Positions 45,196-56,458 of a DNA stretch of 64,000 nucleotides are shown one piece after another. A program made the translations under genes and the position numbers. Numbering within the stretch: position 1 is the stretch's first letter; the number at the start of each line of letters is the position of its first letter. Under the pieces are notes generated by a model. The model worked only from the letters and a program-made list of their open reading frames with translations, did no database searches and was not told where the DNA came from. This DNA comes from Hemileia vastatrix (lineage: Eukaryota > Basidiomycota > Pucciniomycetes > Pucciniales > Zaghouaniaceae): the NCBI GenBank assembly GCA_030280995.1, contig JASXTE010000011.1, positions 26,334,817 through 26,398,816 on the forward strand, written 5' to 3'.

Positions 45196-46689
45196 TGTCA
45201 GCCTGGATATCCCCAGAACTGAGTAAAAATTACTTACAAGTTATGTTAAACACATGGACTATACTTGGGAGCAATAAATTAGAGTACACAAATAGTATAC
45301 ATAAGTAAAATTATGATAATATACAAAATATGTCATTATAACACCTTATATACACGCATATATCCACTTTTTTAAAGTCTTATGTACTTAATATTAAGTT
45401 GGAATATGTTAGGGTAATCTTAAGAACCTTAAATATAAGGCTACATAATTTTTAAGTACACTTAAAGCTGTTGTTTTCATTGTTTTATGTAAAAAACAAG
45501 AAATGCGCTTTAAATCACTTAAAAGTTGATTATATGCACTATAAATTTAATAATATTAAAAATGTGCTTTGACAGATCAATTTGACTTAATTAGGACTAT
45601 TGATTTGGCTACTCAAATGCATAAAAATAACACTTTTCAAATTTGGTGTTTTTTATGCCAGAAATGGTTTCTGTGTACTGGCCACATACTGCCTGCATTT
45701 TTCCCATGTGAATAGCTTCATTTTTAGCAAAGTTAGCCTTTTCACACTATAATTACCCCACATTCTACGCCCAAATATGGGGAAACACACTAAAATAGGT
45801 GACAGGCGCTTACTTAGTGTCCTAGCTTAATTATCAATGCATTGACCTTCTTTATATGCACTAATTTCATCAATAACCTCATTCTTGGTGCTTTAATTCA
45901 CTACCACTATTAAATTTTCCTAAATTAGTCAAGGATTTACCTGTGCAAGCACCTTCCAAGTACTGCATGTAGTAACCCCACATCTCACACCCTTTTTTGG
46001 GTTTTTTGATGGTTTCTCAGTCAATTTTGGTTATTTTTGAATAGGGATTTCATGTAGTATAATGTCATGATTGGCCCCAAAATTTCTACTGTTAATACCC
46101 CTTATTATTAAGTAATAATTAGTCTTAATTTTCCCTTTTTAGTCTTTTATTTTGATGTATAATATGCATATACTCACTTTTTTGCTTATTCTTTAATTTT
46201 GATGGATTATCCCTATTACTACAGGATTTTGGCAGGTGATATCATTCTGATTATGTTACTGGTCACTCTTATTGTTTCTGGACATGTCTATTAGCTGGAA
46301 TGAGGCTTCATTAACTGGGTATAGAGCTGGTGAATCAAAGGGGCCATTGGGGAAGGAATTGTGTATAAAAGGAGGGGGGTTTTGGTCTTATTTTCTACAT
46401 TCATTATCATTACAATTAAACATATAACCAATAAAATTACAATAAATATCAATAGTACTTATAAAGTCTTTGAACAGTATCTGAATTTATTACATCTATT
46501 TTTCTACCAACTATAAGATTGTAAGCCATATATAATTAGTGAGATTAAAATTACAGAGACCCTTATATTGAGTTGTATTTTAATACTTATTGGATTTTTA
46601 CTACAGTATTCATATAACACCATTAAAATCTTCTATAAAACTGACCATTCAATCTAGTTCACGTCTCTGTACTTGACTTCAGCCAGACA
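45196..46689 (+). repeat. 5' LTR of element 2
   Basis: 1494 bp, TGTCAGCCTGGATATCC...TTCAGCCAGACA. The first about 125 bp match 53190-53314. A putative primer-binding site follows directly (ATTGGGGACCTTTCC). Confidence 0.8.
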
Positions 46690-47456
46690 ATTGGGGACCT
46701 TTCCTCAAGAATTCTGTTGCTTATCTTCCAGTAAGTAAAAAATTCAAAAGAAGAGGCTACAAGTAAATAAAATCTCTGTAGAAATATTTGGTTAATTACA
46801 ACATGTTGGGGTCACTTATATAGTGATTTAAGAAAAAGAAGCCCTGTTATATAATAAAATTGTGATATTGAATCAACAATTTTACCACTAATTTAACATA
46901 TAATTGTTATTAGTGGGAATCTTTCAATAGACCAATTAATTTTGTGATCTTTGCAGATAAAAATTTTTACCACAAATTTAACATAAAATTGTTATTAGTG
47001 AGAGTCTGTCAATAGTCCAATTAAATTTGTGATCTTTTCAGATAATAAACTAGTTAAACTGATTAATTTTTTCTTTTAAAAGGACTCTTAATCCCTTTGT
47101 ATTGGTTTGTAAAATTCATTTAATATTTATAAAGAATATTACTGACAGATTTTATTTTTTAAATATAAAAACACAGCTACACATTGTAGACCAGTTAAAT
47201 CAAGTGACCACATTAAAGCATATTTGACTTTTGGCACTTATAAATTCACTTCATACCTACAAGTAAGCAATAAAATTGTATTCAGTGGTATTGATAAATA
47301 CTGATAAAACTCCTTTTTGAAGTTTTAAGATCACAGATTTAAATTCTTTGATTAAAGTCCACGTAAAAATGTGTGACAACAATGATATTGTGAGTAATAA
47401 GGCAAAACCTTATAGCTTGAGATATAGAGCTGAAAGACCTGTTACAGGAAATTCAA
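46690..47456 (+). other. Leader of element 2 with local duplication
   Basis: Primer-binding site at 46690-46704. A repeated block TTTACCACTAATTTAACATA...TGTTATTAGTG...GTC/TTTCAATAG.CCAATTAA occurs at about 46878-46945 and 46967-47040. Confidence 0.5.
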
Positions 47457-47906
47457 ATGGAGGGCCAGGATTCCCCCACAAACAGCAACACTCCACAAAT
47501 GTCTCTGGAAGAAAGGGAAAAACTTTTAAAACAGGTATCAATAAAGAAAACAAGAAATACCTTACAAGAACAAATTCACTCCCTATCCACTCTACTGAAC
47601 ACTTTGAAAATAAGAGTCAACAATATAGTGGACCAGATAAACAATCTGGAGAAAAGAGCAGCTCAGGGTTTTGTAGAAGTCAATCAAGCTCTAGTAGAAA
47701 TAAAGGCTCAACCACCAACAACGGCACCCAACAGTTCCATAGCCACACCTCCAGCCCAAGAGGAAGACCAAAAAATTACTGTAAGCAAATGGAAGTGGGA
47801 TTGGTACGCCCAAAACTACAATAACCCTCAAAAGAAGGGCTCCAGAAGTCACCCTTACAGGGGAAGGCCAAAGAGAGGCAGGGGAAATGGAATAAGACCT
47901 TGGTAA
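47457..47906 (+). CDS. Element 2 ORF1: coiled-coil/basic protein upstream of gag
   Basis: 149 residues, intact from ATG 47457 to TAA 47904-47906. Residues about 15-75 form a predicted coiled coil (TLQEQIHSLSTLLNTLKIRV). A PTTAPNSS linker follows, then KWKWDWYAQNYNNP and a basic RNA-binding-like tail (HPYRGRPKRGRGNG) ending in PW. The counterpart in element 1 shares order and many residues. An overlapping frame (47348-47824) is also open, but it has no clear match in element 1. Function unknown. Confidence 0.6.
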   Translation: MEGQDSPTNSNTPQMSLEEREKLLKQVSIKKTRNTLQEQIHSLSTLLNTLKIRVNNIVDQINNLEKRAAQGFVEVNQALVEIKAQPPTTAPNSSIATPPAQEEDQKITVSKWKWDWYAQNYNNPQKKGSRSHPYRGRPKRGRGNGIRPW

Positions 47907-50451
47907 GTCATCCATCTTCTCAGGATCAATTATATAATCCTAACAATGAATTACTTACAGGTAATAAAATTGATAAAGAGTTATTGGATATAATTGATAA
48001 GGATTTAAAAAGTTATTTATTTGAAAATAAAATGTTAAACTTGTCTTTAAATGATGAAAGTTTACATAGTTTTATTGACCACCAGGATAATGCTATAAGT
48101 ATAAAAATGGAACCAAATGAATTAAATCTTGAACCTGATGATGAGTCTTCTGAAAAGGACACAAGAAAATTGAATATTTTCTAAAAGAAAATCCAATGAA
48201 ATCAAAAATAATTAGCAAATTATTATTAAGAATTGAAAAATTGAAAGAATTCTCTAGAGAGTCCAACAATAATACAGAAAGTGTATTATTAAACCTCACA
48301 CAATCATTGAGTACAACAGCCAATAGGTTAAAAATTATTGAGAATTCAAATAATGAATTAATCAATGAAAACAAAAGATTAAACTCTGAGATTAAAAATT
48401 TAGAAAATAAATTAGAACATTCTCAGAATATTATGGCTACCATAGAGGGACATGTAAAATTGTCTTTTTCAAATGTAAATGATACCTTGACTCATGTACC
48501 TGTAATAAAAGATAGGTTACAAAGAGTAGAAATTGAAGTAGCTAACATTTTGAAAAATGCTGAAAAAATAAAAGATAATACCTCTTATGTAGAAAGAGTA
48601 CCAGTTTTCATGAAACACTCTGATGATAAACCAATGATTGAACATGAGCATAGTGTCATGGGCTCTGAGAATATAAAATCAGTAAAAGATGAAATAAATG
48701 ATCATCTTTCTAAAGTAAGTGAATTACTCAATACTTCTCAGGTTAGGGAAGCAAAAACTAACCAAAAGAACTGGCCTAAGTTAGATCAGTACTCTTCTTT
48801 TGACGGGGATTCAAAATCTGATTGGCAACAATTCATAAAAAGAATTGATAACTTAAAATTTTCATACAAATTACCTGATGAAGAAATTACTTCAAAGTTA
48901 ATATCTTTATTTACAGATGTGGCCTTATTATTGTTTGAATCTATATTGAGTGAGGGAATTAATTACTCCTGGAATGAATGGAAGGCACTAATTGAAAGGC
49001 AATTTGGTGGCCCAAAATTTAGAATCACTCAACAAAGATTGTATGAAAGAACAAGATATAATCCAAATGCTGGAGATAAACCCATGGTCTTCTTAATGAA
49101 TTTAATTAGAATCATGAAAGCTATGGATCCAAAAATTGATTATGAAGAGTGGAAAGAAAAAATAATATACAAGTTGCCTATATCAGTTAGAGACATTATT
49201 GTAGCTAGAACTGAAACCATCAGAGATACCTCTGGATTCATTAATATATGCAATGAGATATTATTAAACCACAAGTATGAAACCAAGTATAGTAATTACA
49301 GACAAAGTGTTGACATGGTAAAACCTACTACAAGTAAGTTACCAGTGGAAAAGAAAAAACCTTCAGCTCCCCTTGTACCTAAAAGACAAGAGAATAACAC
49401 TTTTTATAAATGTAATAAACCTTGGGTTAAGGGTCACACGTGTAAGAAGAGAATAAATGTTATTGAAACCTCACAGAATTCTGAACCAAGTAATCATGAA
49501 GATGAGAATGTGGAATCCAGTGAGGATTGTAAAAGTAACATATCTTACAGTGATGATGAACATGAGATATTTGTATTAGAACAGGATATAATGTTCCTGA
49601 ATGATGCTATACCTCATACAGACACATCTTTATCTTCCATTGAGGAAGCTGAAATAATTAAAGATGTAACTCATGATACTTACAAAATAACACCTATCAG
49701 AGCACCTGTTATTATATGTGGAAGAGAAATGAATGCCATTCTTGACACTGGGGCTGCAGGTAGTGTAGTTTCTATTAATAAATTAATGAAACTTGACAGT
49801 AAGTATAAGGAAAAACTAGAACCTGTTCAAACAAAGAACTGGAGAGGTTTTGGTTCAGTATTAAATCCAATTGGCAAATACAAAACTGCTGTATTCTTTA
49901 AATATAATAATGGATATGTAAGAGCAGTTTGTGAATTTGTAGTAATGTATAATAATAATTGTAGTGATTGGTTTATTATTGGAAATGATTTATTGACAAA
50001 ATTTGGCATTAAACTAGATCCTGCAAACAGTTGTTTCACCATTGGAGTGAATGGTAAGAGAAAATTCAAGATATGTTCTGAAAATTCAGTATATGCCATT
50101 TCTCCTAGAGAAGAACAACTGCAAGGTGGAAGAACCACCACTGAAGTGGTTGAATTGGAAAATGAAATCCAAAAGGCCTCTTTCAGTCCTCAACTATCAA
50201 AAATTGAAGAAGAAAATATTTTGAGATTGATTAAATCATATCCTATGGCATTTGCTCATGGTTCAAATGAACTAGGATTGGTCAAAGACCATGAGATGAA
50301 AATCTCTCTAAGCTGTGATTTGGATAATATTCCTGGCAGCCTAAAAAAGAAACCTTACCCAGCATCTCCTGCAAAAAGAAAAGACATTGAAGACAATATA
50401 AAAATGTTGTTGGAAATGGGTATTGTTGAAAAAGGTAGACACAACACCTAA
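47901..50451 (+). pseudogene. Element 2 gag and protease
   Basis: The position of the gag start in element 1 (ATGGTAAGT) is TTGGTAAGT here. A frameshift near 48175 splits the N-terminus; from 48196 the frame is open for 751 residues. It has a long coiled coil (about 48200-48600), WPKLDQYSSFDGDSKSDWQQ, FGGPKFRITQQRLYERTRY, zinc knuckle CNKPWVKGHTC, acidic spacer, protease active site AILDTGAAGSVVS (about 49737), and then MKISLS leading into RT. It ends at 50449-50451, where RT continues in the +1 frame. Confidence 0.8.
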
Positions 50452-53189
50452 GTATTGTGTCATTTCACCAGTATTGATCTCTTATGAAAAAGATAAGGCA
50501 AGATTATGTGGTGATTATAGAGCTCTGAATACATACACAGTAGATGATATTTACCCTCTACCAAGGATAGCTTCTATCCATGCTACTTTACAAGGAGCAA
50601 AATATATTTCCTGTCTGGATGGAAACAAAGGTTACCACCAGATTCCTGTGGAAAGAAATTCTCAAAATTACTTATTAATAAACACACATATGGGTATATA
50701 TAAGTATGTGAGAATGCCATTTGGCCCAAAGAATGTGCCTTCAGTCTTCCGAAAATTGATGGATAGTGTTTTTCATCAGGAAATGGTTGAAGGATGGCTA
50801 TTGGTCTATATTGATGACATCATAGTGTTTTCAAAAACATATGATGAACATTTAAATCACCTGAAAAGAGTCTTTCAAAGAATGGATGAAATTAATATGA
50901 CAATTGCATTAAAGAAATGTAAATTTGGATTTCAATCCTTGAAAGTACTTGGACATGTTGTATCTGGATTACAAATTTGCGTTGACCAGAATAAGGTGGC
51001 AGAAATTAAAAACATTGGTATATCTAAAAATGTAAAAGAAATTCAAAGTTTTTTGGGTATGTGTGGATATTATAGAAAATATATTAAAAATTACCAATCT
51101 ATTGCAGCTCCTTTAACAACATTAATCAGGAAAAATGAGGCTTTCATTTGGAATAATGAAAGACAACAAGCCTTTAATAAATTAAAGGAATGTTTAATGA
51201 CAGCTCCAATTTTGGGACTGCCAGATTTCACCCTACCTTTTATCTTGTACACTGATGCAAGCTTCATAGGTTTAGGTGCTGCTTTACAGCAGAAACAGAT
51301 AATAAATGGAAAATTATCTGAAGTAGTTATCTGTTATATATCCAGAACCTTAACAAAAAACTGAATTAAGGTATGGTGCCACACAGCTAGAATGTTTAGC
51401 CGTGGTGTGGGCTTTGGAGAAGCTTCATTACTATCTGGAAGACCAGAAGTTTGAACTTATAAAAGATTGCAGTGCAGTAAAATCATTACTAAACATGAAA
51501 ACACCTAATCGGAACATGTTTAGATGGCAACTAGCTGTACAAGAGTACAGAGGAAGAATGACAATCACTCACAGAGCAGGAACATTGCATTCTAATGTGG
51601 ATTTATTATCCAGAAGTCCTTTGCCAAATGATGCTGACAACCCAGCTTATGTACCTGAAAATGAGGTTATACATATATTTGGGATTTATATATTGGATTA
51701 AGAAGAAGAGTTTATGCAAACTATATTAGAAAATTATTCATCTGATAAAGATTTGTCTAAACTATCTACCATTCTTAATGATCCAACAAATGCCTCCATG
51801 AGTGTATTAATTAAAAACTTGCCTCTAAAGTATAAAAATGCACTGGAAAAAGGTAAACTATCAATTGAAGATGGATATATATATTACAGGAAAAAGTTAA
51901 GTAATGTTATAGTAATACCACCTTCTATGAAAGAGTTGATGTTGAGTACTTGTCATGATGACATCTTAGCTGGTCATTTTGACTTTAACAAAACATTAAC
52001 CAGAGTTAAAAATACAGCCTGGTGGATAAATATGAAAGAAGATGTACAAAAATACATTGAAACATGTGACTCTTTTCAGAAATCTAAGAGATTAACTGGG
52101 GAGAGAGCTGGGTTATTACAACAAACAGAGCAGCCAAAAGCTCCATGGGAAATTATAAACATGGATATTGTCACTGGCTTGCCATTATCAGGAAAAGAAA
52201 GTTTCAATTCTTGCTGGGTAATTGTAGATAGATTAACAAAAATATGTAAACTTATCACTACCCATAAAGAGGTATCTGCAAAAGACTTGGAATTACCATG
52301 GTGGACTCAAATGATGAATACTGCTGGATTCCCCAAAGCCATAATCTCTGACAGAGACCCTAAATTTACTTCACAGTTCTGGAGATCATTGATGGAAGTA
52401 TCAGGTTGTCAATTGAAATTGTCTACTGAAAACCATCCGCAAACTGATGGGTTGGGTGAGAGAACAATACAGATTCTAGAAGATATGATCAGAAGATATT
52501 GTGCCTTTGGATTAGAATACAAAGACAATGAGAAATTCACACATGACTGGGTAACATTAATTACTGGCCTTGAACTTGCTTATAATAGCACAACTCATTC
52601 TGTAACAGAGAAAAGACCATTTGAACTCTGACTGAGATATGTACCAAATACCCCAGTAAATCATTTAAATAAATTACCAAGGTTAGATATACAGCCTGGT
52701 ACTAAATCCTTTATCCATATGCAACAAATGTGTTGAAAGCATGCAGAGGAATGAATCCAAAAAGCATTTGACTATGAAAAGAAAAGGTGGGATAAATCCC
52801 ATAAAGAATTTGAATTCAACAAAGGAGATGAAGTCCTAATTTTAACACTACATTTTAACTTACAAAGTAATGTTAAATTGAAGTATCCCTTTGTAGGACC
52901 TTTTGTAGTAAGAAAAATGGTTGGTAATAATGCTGTGGAAGTCATATTATATGCCCCATGTGATAGGAAACATCCAGTTTTCCCTATCTCATTATTGAAA
53001 CCTTACCATGCAAATGATCCTGACTTATTTCCAAAAAGAAGGGGAAGGCTTAAAAAGCAACCTGAAGAAATTGTGTAAAAAAGCAGAGATTGAAAAGATA
53101 CTCAAGAAAAGAATCCTTACTAAAGAAAAAGGAACTGAGTATTTATTAAGATTTAAAGGGAAATCAATTGAATTTGATAAATGGATACC
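50423..53189 (+). pseudogene. Element 2 RT, RNase H, integrase and truncated chromodomain
   Basis: RT: CGDYRALN, MPFGPKNVPSVF, YIDDIIVFSK (about 50810). RNase H: YTDASFIGLGAAL, one-base insertion near 51360, then VWALEKLHYYL, HSNVDLLSRSP. Integrase: CHDDILAGH, NMDIVTGLP, AIISDRDPKFTSQFW, HPQTDGLGER. Lesions: TAA near 51699, TGA for Trp at 52629-52631, TGA near 52733, TAA near 53076. The AT-hook is KRRGRLKKQP (core Pro lost). The chromodomain breaks off after FDKWIP at 53189 and the LTR starts at the next base, so its last helix and the polypurine tract are deleted. Confidence 0.8.
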
Positions 53190-53314
53190 TGTAAGCCTGT
53201 ATATTCCCAGGACTGAGTAAAAAGTACTTATATGTTATGTTAAACACATGAAATATACATGGGAACAATAAATGAGAGTACACATACAGTAAACATAAGT
53301 AAAATTATGATAAT
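53190..53314 (+). repeat. Truncated 3' LTR of element 2
   Basis: TGTAAGCCTGTATATTCCC to AAATTATGATAAT, matching the first about 125 bp of the 5' LTR, then interrupted by the LTR at 53315. Confidence 0.8.
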
Positions 53315-54125
53315 TGTCATGCGCCACGTGACACTCGAGGCAAAAGCAGCTCATTAAATCAATAATACAGAGGTCTAAATCCATACTCGAAGCGCAGAAA
53401 GCAATTCTACATAGCAACTGCAACTTTCCTTTGTGTACTCACTATTCAACCGCACTAGTCTAAACTCTAAATCTAAATTAGTGAATCTCTCAATAGTGTG
53501 TCTTAGTCTTTTCCTCAATAAGCAACACACAGCGCAATAGTCAATGTATTAGTCCGCTAAAAAGGTTTATTAAAATATCTGTGGGTTATTAAAAAGGGAT
53601 AGTGAGCATGGACAGGATGGTTAGTGGAGGACTAAAGGGTTAACAGATGTTAGTGAAGAGGGTCCAGGTGTAATGGGTGTATTTTGGAGGTCTGTGGTGT
53701 GCGGAATAATGGATGGGTATGAGGTCAATGCAAGGAGGAGTAATGGATATAAAAGGGGTTGGATTTTGGTTTGACATTCTTTAGAATTAAATTATAAAAT
53801 GTATATATAGTTAATAATGTTAGAAACTTCAGGTTAAATCATTATTATTGTATCTTTCCTTATTTTCTCAGTAATCATTTCTAAATCCTAAATCTTTGAT
53901 TATTGAGTTTCCAACCCTTTGTGAGATCTTAAGAATCTTAATATTACATTTAAATTATATTAGAATTCTTCTCAAATATATATCGAAGCAGTAGCTCTTC
54001 CTTCGAGTCATCTTCGAATCACTTCCTCGAACATTTACTCTGTGCTTCAAAGATGTTTCTAAACTACCCTCCTCATCTCACTTCCAGGAACACCCTCAAC
54101 CTTGTGCATAGATTGTCCAGTGACA
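53315..54125 (+). repeat. LTR of gypsy family 3, direct orientation
   Basis: 811 bp, TGTCATGCGCCACGTGACAC...GATTGTCCAGTGACA. Near-identical in layout to 61668-62475, and present as reverse complement at 55641-56448. The sequence just downstream (GTATAATTTAATTCTCC) has no TGG-type primer-binding site. Confidence 0.85.
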
Positions 54126-55640
54126 GTATAATTTAATTCTCCGTAGTTCTAATTCTTTGGCACTACTATGTCCTTTTCTCAGGTTTTTTAAATTCTTTAA
54201 ATGGCACCTGTTCAACGCACTCCTCCTAAGGGCGCTACTACTAGGGCTCGCGCCAGAGGCAGGCCAACAGCTACACAGCCTGTTTCCTGCACTCACTCCT
54301 TGGAACCTCTCAACCCTAGGGAACAGGGACATTCCATCCAGTCTGTAGAAGAAATCCCCCAGGATTGTGATGATTCTAGCAAGGAAGAAGAAGGAGAGGA
54401 TAAGATGCATGAGGCACCATCTTCCCCTGCTACTCACCCTTCTGTTCAACCTTTAGAACCTGGACCATCTAATTTGCTGGAGGACTTCATGAGACTTTTC
54501 ATGAAAACTCTTTCCAATCCAACGTCTTCAGAGGGATCTAAATTCAAAACTTCTTCCATGAAATCTCCTGATAAATTTGATTGAGAACATCCAGATATAT
54601 TGCAGCCCTTCTTGCAAACCTGAAAGCTCCTGTTCCATAATGACCCTCAACCTTCAATAATGACCAATTGAAGGTTGTTTACGCTTCTTCATTCCTAGCC
54701 AGAAAAGCAGAAAGATGGTTCGAACCTTATCTTCTCATGCTCTCTTCGACAGAAACCCACTTACTTATTAATAACTGGGAAAAGCTTGAAGACCAACTCT
54801 TTACGTTGTTTGGTGAACCAAATGAAACTGACAACACCAAAATTGAACTTGATTTCCTTCGCATGAGTGATAATGGTAAAGCCTCTGAATATATTTCAAA
54901 CTTCAGAGGACTTCAAACTAAAGTAGATTGGAATGATGCTGCCCTCAAGTATCATTTCAAAAAAGGACTTCCTTTGAGGATTCTGGATCAATTAAATCTA
55001 CATGGTCAGAAGATGACTACTTTAACGGATTTAATGGATTGAACCCTTGAACTTGACAGCATTTACCAAGGATGACTACAACATCGTCAATACGCCAACA
55101 AATCTCAAGGCCTGAATTTTAAATTGGGACCTCCTTCACACCCATGGACAACTCAATCCAAACCCAAAAAGGGAAAGGACAAACCTCGACCAAAAGGCTT
55201 GACCCCAGGCAATATCAGTAAGTTACTGGACCCAAAAGCAGAACTTAAAGAAGCTGAGAGGAAGAGGCAAGCAGATAATGGGTTATGTATGTATTGTGGG
55301 GGTAAGCAAAATCTAGAAGATTGTGTAAAATTGAAGGAAAGAGAAGGCACTAGTTCAAGGTCAAAAAACTAGTAGATAGTTTACTTGTGTGCAAAGCAAA
55401 CTATCTTATCTCTCCCAGTGCACAGAACCTCCAGGTCTTAAGGACTGGAGTTGCCCTAAACCGCTTGAGATTCATTCTTTTCAAGGAGGATACCCTTTCA
55501 GTTGTCTTATAGACTCTGGAGCTTCAATTTCTTTTGTCAGTTTATCTTTTTCCGAGAAGTTAAAGCTGACATTCACAGATATTGATTGAACTCCAATATA
55601 TTTGGTCCAATCAGAGGAACCCAAATATTGGGTAAGTAAG
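54126..55640 (+). pseudogene. Family 3 gag to protease, broken inside the protease
   Basis: Start ATG 54201 (MAPVQRTPPKGATTRARARG). Low-complexity acidic middle, then capsid blocks (VVYASSFLARKAERWFEPYL, LEDQLFTLFGEPNE, LDFLRMSDNGKASEYISNFR), zinc knuckle CMYCGGKQNLEDC in which the His is Gln, and protease FSCLIDSGASISFVSLSFSE. Stops lie at about 54582, 54621, 55040, 55070, 55370 and 55587. The coding sequence stops at GTAAG 55636-55640, exactly where an inverted LTR begins. Confidence 0.8.
55636..55640 (+). other. Target-site duplication half (GTAAG)
   Basis: GTAAG abuts the inverted LTR at 55641. Its complement CTTAC is at 61663-61667, abutting the LTR at 61668. In the uninterrupted protease of the third copy the same place reads GTAAGTAAGAAAG (about 63982-63994). 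Confidence 0.7.
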
Positions 55641-56448
55641 TGTCACTGGACAATCTACGAACAAGGTCAAGGGTGTCCCTGGAAGTGAGATGAGGAGGGT
55701 AGTTTAGAAACTTCTTTGAAGCACAGAGGAAATGTTTGAGGAGGTGATTTGAAGATGAATCAAAGGAAGAGCTACTGCTTCAAGATATTTTTGAGAAGAA
55801 TTCTAATATAATTTAAAGGTAATATTATGATTCTTAAGATCTCACAAAGGGTTGGAAACTCAATAATCAAAGATTTAGGATTTAGAAATGATTTCTGAAA
55901 AAATAAGGAAAGATACAGTAATAATGATTTAACCTGAAGCTTTACCACTATTAACTATATATATGTTTTATAATTTAATTCTAAAGATTGTTGAACCAAA
56001 ATCCAACCCCTTTTATATCCTTTACTCCTCCTAGAATTGACCTCATACCCATCCCTCATTCCGCACACCACAGACCACCAAAATTACACCTGTTACACCT
56101 GGAACCTCCTCACTAACATACGTTAACCCTTTAATCCTCCACTAACCATTCCGTCCATGCTCACTACCCCTTTTAATAACCCTCAGATATTTAATAAACC
56201 TTTTAGCGGACTATTACATTGACTATTGCGCTGTGTGAAGCTTATTGAAGAAAAGACTAAGACACACTATTGAGAGATTGACTAATTTAGATTTAGAGTT
56301 TAGACTAGTGCGGTTGAATAGTGATTACACAAAGGAAAGTTGCAGTTGCTATGTAGAATTGCTTTCTGCGCTTCGAGTATGGATTTAGACCTCTGTATTA
56401 TTGATTTAATGAGCTGCTTTTGCCTCGAGTGTCACGTGGCCCGTGACA
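55641..56448 (-). repeat. LTR of gypsy family 3, inverted
   Basis: 808 bp, reverse complement of 53315-54125. Begins on the plus strand TGTCACTGGACAATC and ends GGCCCGTGACA. Confidence 0.9.
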
Positions 56449-56458
56449 GATTCCCAGG

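Larger units (their letters stand above)
45196..53314 (+). mobile_element. Ty3/gypsy chromodomain retrotransposon, element 2 (right LTR truncated)
   Basis: Same gene order and protein families as element 1. The 5' LTR at 45196-46689 is intact. The right LTR starts at 53190 and stops at 53314, where another LTR element begins. Inserted into the composite Harbinger/Tet-like element. Confidence 0.85.

Noticed and set aside
54096..54449. Minus-strand ORF antisense to family 3 gag, also at 62500-62988
   Set aside because: Shadow of gag. No intron, promoter or motif, unlike the antisense ORF at 56459-57500.
53315..56448. Foldback (FB-like) DNA transposon with 800-bp inverted repeats
   Set aside because: The repeats are LTRs with TG...CA ends around a gag gene, and the outer flanks (ATAAT and GATTC) do not match, so an LTR rearrangement explains it better.
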